DNA of 8,832 bases from Candidatus Zixiibacteriota bacterium. Its GTDB lineage: Bacteria; Zixibacteria; MSB-5A5; GN15; PGXB01. The notes below the pieces were generated by a model. The model searched no databases. It saw nothing but the letters and a program-made list of their open reading frames with translations, and had not been told where the DNA came from. Shown in pieces: positions 4,990 through 8,832 of this stretch (positions are counted from its first letter, which is position 1; each line of letters opens with the position of its first letter). The stretch spans positions 242,533-251,364 of the forward strand of contig CP070766.1 in the NCBI GenBank assembly GCA_020345705.1. The letters are read 5' to 3'. The translations under genes and the position numbers were made by a program.

Positions 4990-7917
4990 ATGAAAACACT
5001 GCTAACGGTCTTGGCGACGATTATATTGGCGGCGAGCACACTCTCCGCCGGTCCGTGCGGCGATGTCGACGGCGACGACTTCGTGACAATGGGGGACATT
5101 ACCGCACTCTATGACTACCTCAGGGGCGAATCATTCCCGGCGAATATCGACTCCGGCAACGTCGACGACAGTTGTCTTATCAATGTGGCGGACCTTTCCC
5201 ATCTTGCCAACCACGTGTTTGGCGGACCGCCTCTGACGTGTGCCGACACATCGACCTGCACATATCCGGACTCGCCGGGAAATAGTGTTGCTGTCGGCCA
5301 GCCGCCATATACGGTATATCCCGGCGGCGATTCTATGGCGGTCCCGATATACTTCTCCAATACCAGCACGCTGTATGGCCTTTCGCTCGGCTTTCATTAT
5401 TCTTCGACCGATATTGAAATAACATCGGTTGACTGGACCGGGTCAGTAGCTAGCGGCGCTTTTGGTCATGGGATGGCTTTCGACGCCGCCGGGAATAATT
5501 TCTTAGTATTTGACGCCAGCTCTTCCATGGGTGCCACAGCCTCACCCCAGACCGGCGGCCTGCTGGTAACATTGAACGTGCAGATTCTTTCGGGTAACCC
5601 GGATCAGGCATTTCTGGCGCTTGAGCCGGTCTTTTTCCCGCCGGGTGGGGATTTCATTTTTGTTCCGACAAGTATGTCACCAATCCGTCCATCTTTTGAG
5701 GCTCCTCAGGGACCGATTGTCGTCTCCAATCTCGATGACTCCGGTGAGGGTTCGCTGCGGTGGGCCATAGAACAGGCGAACACGAACACGGGACCGGACG
5801 AAATAAATTTCTCGGTCTCGGGGACTATCAATCCGGCAACCGAATTGCCTTATTTAACCGATGACTCGACCACAATCGACGGCGGAACCGCCCCCGGCGG
5901 CGCGCACAGTGTCATTATCGACGGCACCGGACTTGCGACGGCCACCGGACTTACCATAGTGTCCAATTATAATGAAATCAGAGGTTTAACGTTAATAGAA
6001 TGGGAAAGCGAATGTGTCTCTATTGTCGGAGATTACAACACAGTCGCAGGATGTCACATCAATGTCAATCAGGCAGGTCATACACGTGTCACAGACCAGG
6101 GCGACGGTGTCAGAATATATGGCGATTACAATACTATAGGCGGTTGTAGTGAAATTGATAGAAATATCGTCTCGAGCGCTAATGTAGATTTCGGATTTTA
6201 CCTTTATAATTGCCGTCATAACCATATCACCAACAATTATATCGGTCTGTCGGTATCAGGAGATACTCTATTCAACTTCCCTGAGGGTGGAATCGGTCTC
6301 AGGATATATGGCGCCGACAGCAACAATATTGGTGATCCTTTGTGCCCGCCAAATTATGTGGTTACTTACGGTCGTGCGATGCTTCTGGAGGATAATTGTA
6401 TTGGGAACCAGATAGCCAACAATGTGATTGGATTGACAGCGGACCACGCCGATACAATCCCATCTCTTAGAGGTATCGAATTAACGGCCAGTCCAGCACC
6501 CAATTTCCATAATATAATTGGGCCTGCCAATCTGATTGTCGGCAGCACTGGCAGTGCTATCCGCTTAGCCAATAGTCCGGGCAATGACAGTAACGTCGTC
6601 ATCGGAAATACTCTTGCAGGATGTGCCACAGGGATTTCTATGACGTTAGAATCAGATTATAACATAATTGGTGGATATACTGAAGAGGAAAAGAATACTA
6701 TCATCAGGAATGGTGAAGGAATTTACATATTCAGTTGTTCCCACAACAGCATAATGGGCAACAGGATCGGCGGGGATTGGTCCAATCCCGATGATGGTAA
6801 CTCGAGTTATCCTATTAGAGTCTTGGCCTCAAGTTATGGCAATCTTATAGATTCAAATACGATTGCCTTCAATGGCTCACAAGGTGTTATCGTTGACGGA
6901 GTATCAACACAGAATACAATCACCAGGAATCTGATCTACAATAACAGCTACGGGATCGATCTTGACCAAGATGGGGTAACCGAAAACGACCCCGGCGATG
7001 TCGATACCGGACCCAATGATCTGCTCAACTTCCCGGAGCTCGATTCACTCATCATGCAGCCGGACAGCTCATTTGTTGTCTATGGTTTCATGTCCGACAC
7101 TGGCCGGGTGGAATTCTTCGTCGCGCATCCGGCGGGAGATACCCTTCGAATGCCGGCTGTGTGGGGGCACGGCCACGCCCACAGCTATATCGGTCCGGTC
7201 GCGACAGGAAGTGACGGTAGCTTCCAGTACACCTTAACGAACGACATTGCCTTTTTCTCCGAGATAACTATGACGGCCACGGACAGCTTCGGCAACACCT
7301 CGGAATTCAGCGACAATTTCACTCTCACGCCCGGGCCGCTTATTATCGTCGCCCACTGGTTCGAATCGCCGATCAACATAATGATCACCGATCCGGAAGG
7401 GTATTATATCGGCAAGGACTCGCTTCCCGCTTTGCAGCAGAACCTGTTCCCGGCGACCTATACCGAAAATGCCGCTAATGATTCAGTCAATATCCAATTC
7501 CCGAAGCCGGGGACATACACTGTGTTGATATATGGTGAAAAGGTGCCGAAAGCCTCAGAGTTTACGAACGATCCCAAAGCTGCATCCTATGATCTCGGGA
7601 TAAGGATTGACGGCTCCTTTGAAACGGTTATCGCCAACGACGCTGTTGCGCCGCCGTCGGGTGCACCGCCGGATGACTATACGTATGACGTCGAGGAAGG
7701 TTATCACTACCATAATGGTGATGCCGACCGTTCTGAAACCATAAATCTGCTCGATGTGACATATATCATAAACTACCTGTACAAAGAGGGTCCGGAGCCG
7801 TATCCGGTCTGGGCGGCCGATGCCGACTGTGACCTGTGGATTAACATTCTCGACGTAACGTACATCATCAATTACTTGTACAAGAACGGTCCGCTGCCGT
7901 GTAAATATTCTGAGTAG
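4990..7917 (+). CDS. Exported 975-residue protein: dockerin-like pair, cohesin-like domain, parallel beta-helix, dockerin-like pair
   Basis: The ATG start has an AGGAGG Shine-Dalgarno sequence at 4979-4984. Residues 1-20 are a signal peptide ending STLSA. Residues 22-85 are a dockerin-like pair (loops DVDGDDFVTMGD and NVDDSCLINVAD, bracketed by GPCGD and PPLTC). Residues ~97-235 look like a cohesin-type beta-sandwich: SVAVGQPPYTVYPGGDSMAVP, then YGLSLGFHYSSTDIEITSVDW and later GGLLVTLNVQI. Residues ~243-275 carry an entry motif, VVSNLDDSGEGSLRWAIEQAN, typical of proteins with the CSLREA-type or right-handed beta-helix fold. Residues ~290-660 are short repeats such as NYNEIRGL, DYNTIGG and NHITNNYIGL, as in NosD-like or pectate-lyase-like helices. 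Residues ~680-780 and ~783-895 are probable beta-sandwich modules. Residues 907-975 are the second dockerin-like pair (loops DADRSETINLLD and DADCDLWINILD). No catalytic residues can be assigned; surface adhesion or polysaccharide binding is inferred. The helix part is visibly more AT-rich than its flanks. Confidence 0.85.
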   Translation: MKTLLTVLATIILAASTLSAGPCGDVDGDDFVTMGDITALYDYLRGESFPANIDSGNVDDSCLINVADLSHLANHVFGGPPLTCADTSTCTYPDSPGNSVAVGQPPYTVYPGGDSMAVPIYFSNTSTLYGLSLGFHYSSTDIEITSVDWTGSVASGAFGHGMAFDAAGNNFLVFDASSSMGATASPQTGGLLVTLNVQILSGNPDQAFLALEPVFFPPGGDFIFVPTSMSPIRPSFEAPQGPIVVSNLDDSGEGSLRWAIEQANTNTGPDEINFSVSGTINPATELPYLTDDSTTIDGGTAPGGAHSVIIDGTGLATATGLTIVSNYNEIRGLTLIEWESECVSIVGDYNTVAGCHINVNQAGHTRVTDQGDGVRIYGDYNTIGGCSEIDRNIVSSANVDFGFYLYNCRHNHITNNYIGLSVSGDTLFNFPEGGIGLRIYGADSNNIGDPLCPPNYVVTYGRAMLLEDNCIGNQIANNVIGLTADHADTIPSLRGIELTASPAPNFHNIIGPANLIVGSTGSAIRLANSPGNDSNVVIGNTLAGCATGISMTLESDYNIIGGYTEEEKNTIIRNGEGIYIFSCSHNSIMGNRIGGDWSNPDDGNSSYPIRVLASSYGNLIDSNTIAFNGSQGVIVDGVSTQNTITRNLIYNNSYGIDLDQDGVTENDPGDVDTGPNDLLNFPELDSLIMQPDSSFVVYGFMSDTGRVEFFVAHPAGDTLRMPAVWGHGHAHSYIGPVATGSDGSFQYTLTNDIAFFSEITMTATDSFGNTSEFSDNFTLTPGPLIIVAHWFESPINIMITDPEGYYIGKDSLPALQQNLFPATYTENAANDSVNIQFPKPGTYTVLIYGEKVPKASEFTNDPKAASYDLGIRIDGSFETVIANDAVAPPSGAPPDDYTYDVEEGYHYHNGDADRSETINLLDVTYIINYLYKEGPEPYPVWAADADCDLWINILDVTYIINYLYKNGPLPCKYSE

Positions 7918-7976
7918 CGAAGAACGACTGAGGACCTGATATATTCGTCAATTTAGATCGGGCAAATCCTTAACAG

Positions 7977-7995
7977 GCCTGTCACAACGGCAGGC
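7977..7995 (+). terminator. Possible weak terminator hairpin after the beta-helix gene
   Basis: GCCTGTC (7977-7983) pairs with GGCAGGC (7989-7995), including one G-U pair, around the loop ACAAC. It lies 60 bases after the stop codon. The following bases, TCATTACTC, are not a proper T-tract, so this may be a 3'-end stabilising hairpin or a factor-dependent site. Confidence 0.35.
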
Positions 7996-8041
7996 TCATT
8001 ACTCATGATGTGTAAGACATGACACAATTGGGTGTTTTTCC

Positions 8042-8070
8042 TTGACAAGACGTCAACCCGGGACTATCTT
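8042..8070 (+). promoter_or_regulatory. Sigma70-like promoter of the last secreted-protein gene
   Basis: A perfect TTGACA at 8042-8047, a spacer of exactly 17 bases and TATCTT at 8065-8070. The next start codon is at 8271, so the leader would be about 195 bases, similar in length to the leader of the beta-helix gene. Confidence 0.6.
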
Positions 8071-8270
8071 ATCATAGATGTAAATTTCTTTGTAAATTCT
8101 ATTAGTCGTTGGATATTCGAGTTCTTTCACAGTGTAATGCCCGACGGCGGTTTTCCGCAGGGCACCGAAATTTCTGAGCATACACCCGGCATAAAACTGG
8201 CCGGAAAGCTGTAAGTTAATTAAATAGAATAAATTAAGTTAACATTTCAATCCGGGCACGGAGGATGAGG

Positions 8271-8832
8271 ATGAGCAGTATCACAAAATCAGGCTTGTTT
8301 CTACTGGCGGGATTCTTTCTGGCGGCATCTTTTGCCTTTGCCGAAATCCCGCAGATCATCAATTACCAGGGTCGGCTGACCGACGCTATGGATAATCCGG
8401 TTGAGGACGCACAATATATCATCGTCTTCAACATCTGGAACTACGAACAGGGCGGAGCTCTGCTGTGGAGTGACACAGCTGCCATCGTAACCGAAGATGG
8501 CCTTTTCACTTATCAGTTGGGTTCGGATAATCCCTTGCCCCACAGTCTCTTCACCGACAGCACCCGTTACCTGGGGATAAAGGTCGGCGAAGACGAGGAA
8601 ATAGTCCCCCGCACCAAGCTGACGCCGTCAGCCTATGCGTACCATGCCCTCAGAGCCGATACGGCGGTGGCGATCGCCTATCAAGCGATTAATAATGAGA
8701 TGGTTATGGACACAAGCATCGGATTCGAAAAGTTGGCGGCCAACGAAGGCGAGCCGGGGCAGATTCTGGGTTATATCGGGGACAAGGCAACCGGCTATTG
8801 GGGCGGAGTTTCGCTTGGCTATTACATGGAGA
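8271..8832 (+). CDS. Secreted protein with an N-terminal 'INYQGRLTD' domain (3' partial)
   Basis: The frame is open from the ATG at 8271 to the end of the window (187 codons). GGAGG at 8260-8264 lies 6 bases before this ATG; the in-frame ATG at 8265 overlaps that site too closely and is less likely. Residues 1-24 form a signal peptide ending FAFA. The mature protein starts EIPQIINYQGRLTD, then GGALLWSDTA, GLFTYQLGSDNPLP and PRTKLTPSAYAYHALRADTA. This pattern is common at the N-terminus of large exported proteins in FCB-group and related bacteria, which often continue into collagen-like, tail-fibre or repeat regions. The function is unknown; a surface-structure role is inferred from the domain's usual company. 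It has its own promoter at 8042 and no dockerin-like module in the visible part; one could lie beyond the window. Confidence 0.85.
   Translation, partial: MSSITKSGLFLLAGFFLAASFAFAEIPQIINYQGRLTDAMDNPVEDAQYIIVFNIWNYEQGGALLWSDTAAIVTEDGLFTYQLGSDNPLPHSLFTDSTRYLGIKVGEDEEIVPRTKLTPSAYAYHALRADTAVAIAYQAINNEMVMDTSIGFEKLAANEGEPGQILGYIGDKATGYWGGVSLGYYME

Larger units (their letters stand above)
7918..8270. other. Intergenic region with hairpin, promoter and AT-rich leader
   Basis: These 353 bases hold a small hairpin just after the beta-helix gene, a good promoter at 8042-8070 and a leader of ~195 bases for the next gene. The leader has an AT-rich end with TAAGTTAA repeated directly at 8212-8219 and 8235-8242. 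A 60-codon open frame at 8032-8214 has no ribosome binding site, contains the promoter and is not taken as a gene. Confidence 0.5.

Noticed and set aside
8032..8214. Small plus-strand open frame of 60 codons before the last gene
   Set aside because: It has no ribosome binding site, starts at a GTG just ahead of a TTGACA-17-TATCTT promoter that it contains, and shows no recognisable sequence.

Overview
The window looks like a bacterial chromosome segment rich in exported proteins, probably from an uncultured lineage of the FCB group. The short dockerin-like phrase LLDVTYLINYLYKxGPxP, found in four of the six repeat pairs seen here, resembles proteins I associate with candidate phylum Zixibacteria. 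That placement is from memory and is an inference. GC content is moderate to high, start sites carry strong Shine-Dalgarno sequences, and sigma70-like TTGACA boxes precede several genes. No tRNA, rRNA, CRISPR, IS element or phage gene was seen.

Layout. Positions 1-1268 hold the 3' part of a secreted protein: a truncated signal peptide, a dockerin-like pair, a cohesin-like beta-sandwich, two thrombospondin-type-3-like calcium repeats and a second dockerin-like pair. Positions 1269-1619 are non-coding and end in a promoter. Positions 1620-1913 encode a 97-residue secreted peptide that is almost only a dockerin-like pair, nearly a DNA copy of the end of the first gene, followed by a good intrinsic terminator. 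Positions 2109-3212 encode a class V fructose-1,6-bisphosphate aldolase/phosphatase, the only clear metabolic gene. Facing it on the minus strand (4450 down to 3377) is a secreted beta-propeller with five Asp-boxes; its dockerin-like pair (3431 down to 3234) is intact but in another frame. Positions 4451-4989 are a divergent intergenic region. Positions 4990-7917 encode a 975-residue exported protein: dockerin-like pair, cohesin-like domain, parallel beta-helix, C-terminal beta domains and a second dockerin-like pair. Positions 7918-8270 are non-coding with a promoter, and a further secreted protein starts at 8271 and runs off the end.

How it fits together. Six paired calcium-loop modules occur in about 8 kb, on proteins whose other parts are beta-sandwiches, a propeller or a beta-helix; no glycoside hydrolase is visible. 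Two proteins carry dockerin-like pairs at both ends and a cohesin-like fold in between. The best speculative reading is a non-cellulosomal, calcium- and disulfide-stabilised extracellular assembly system, in which modules are duplicated and exchanged between neighbours. The fructose bisphosphatase appears to be an unrelated gluconeogenic gene transcribed from its own region.
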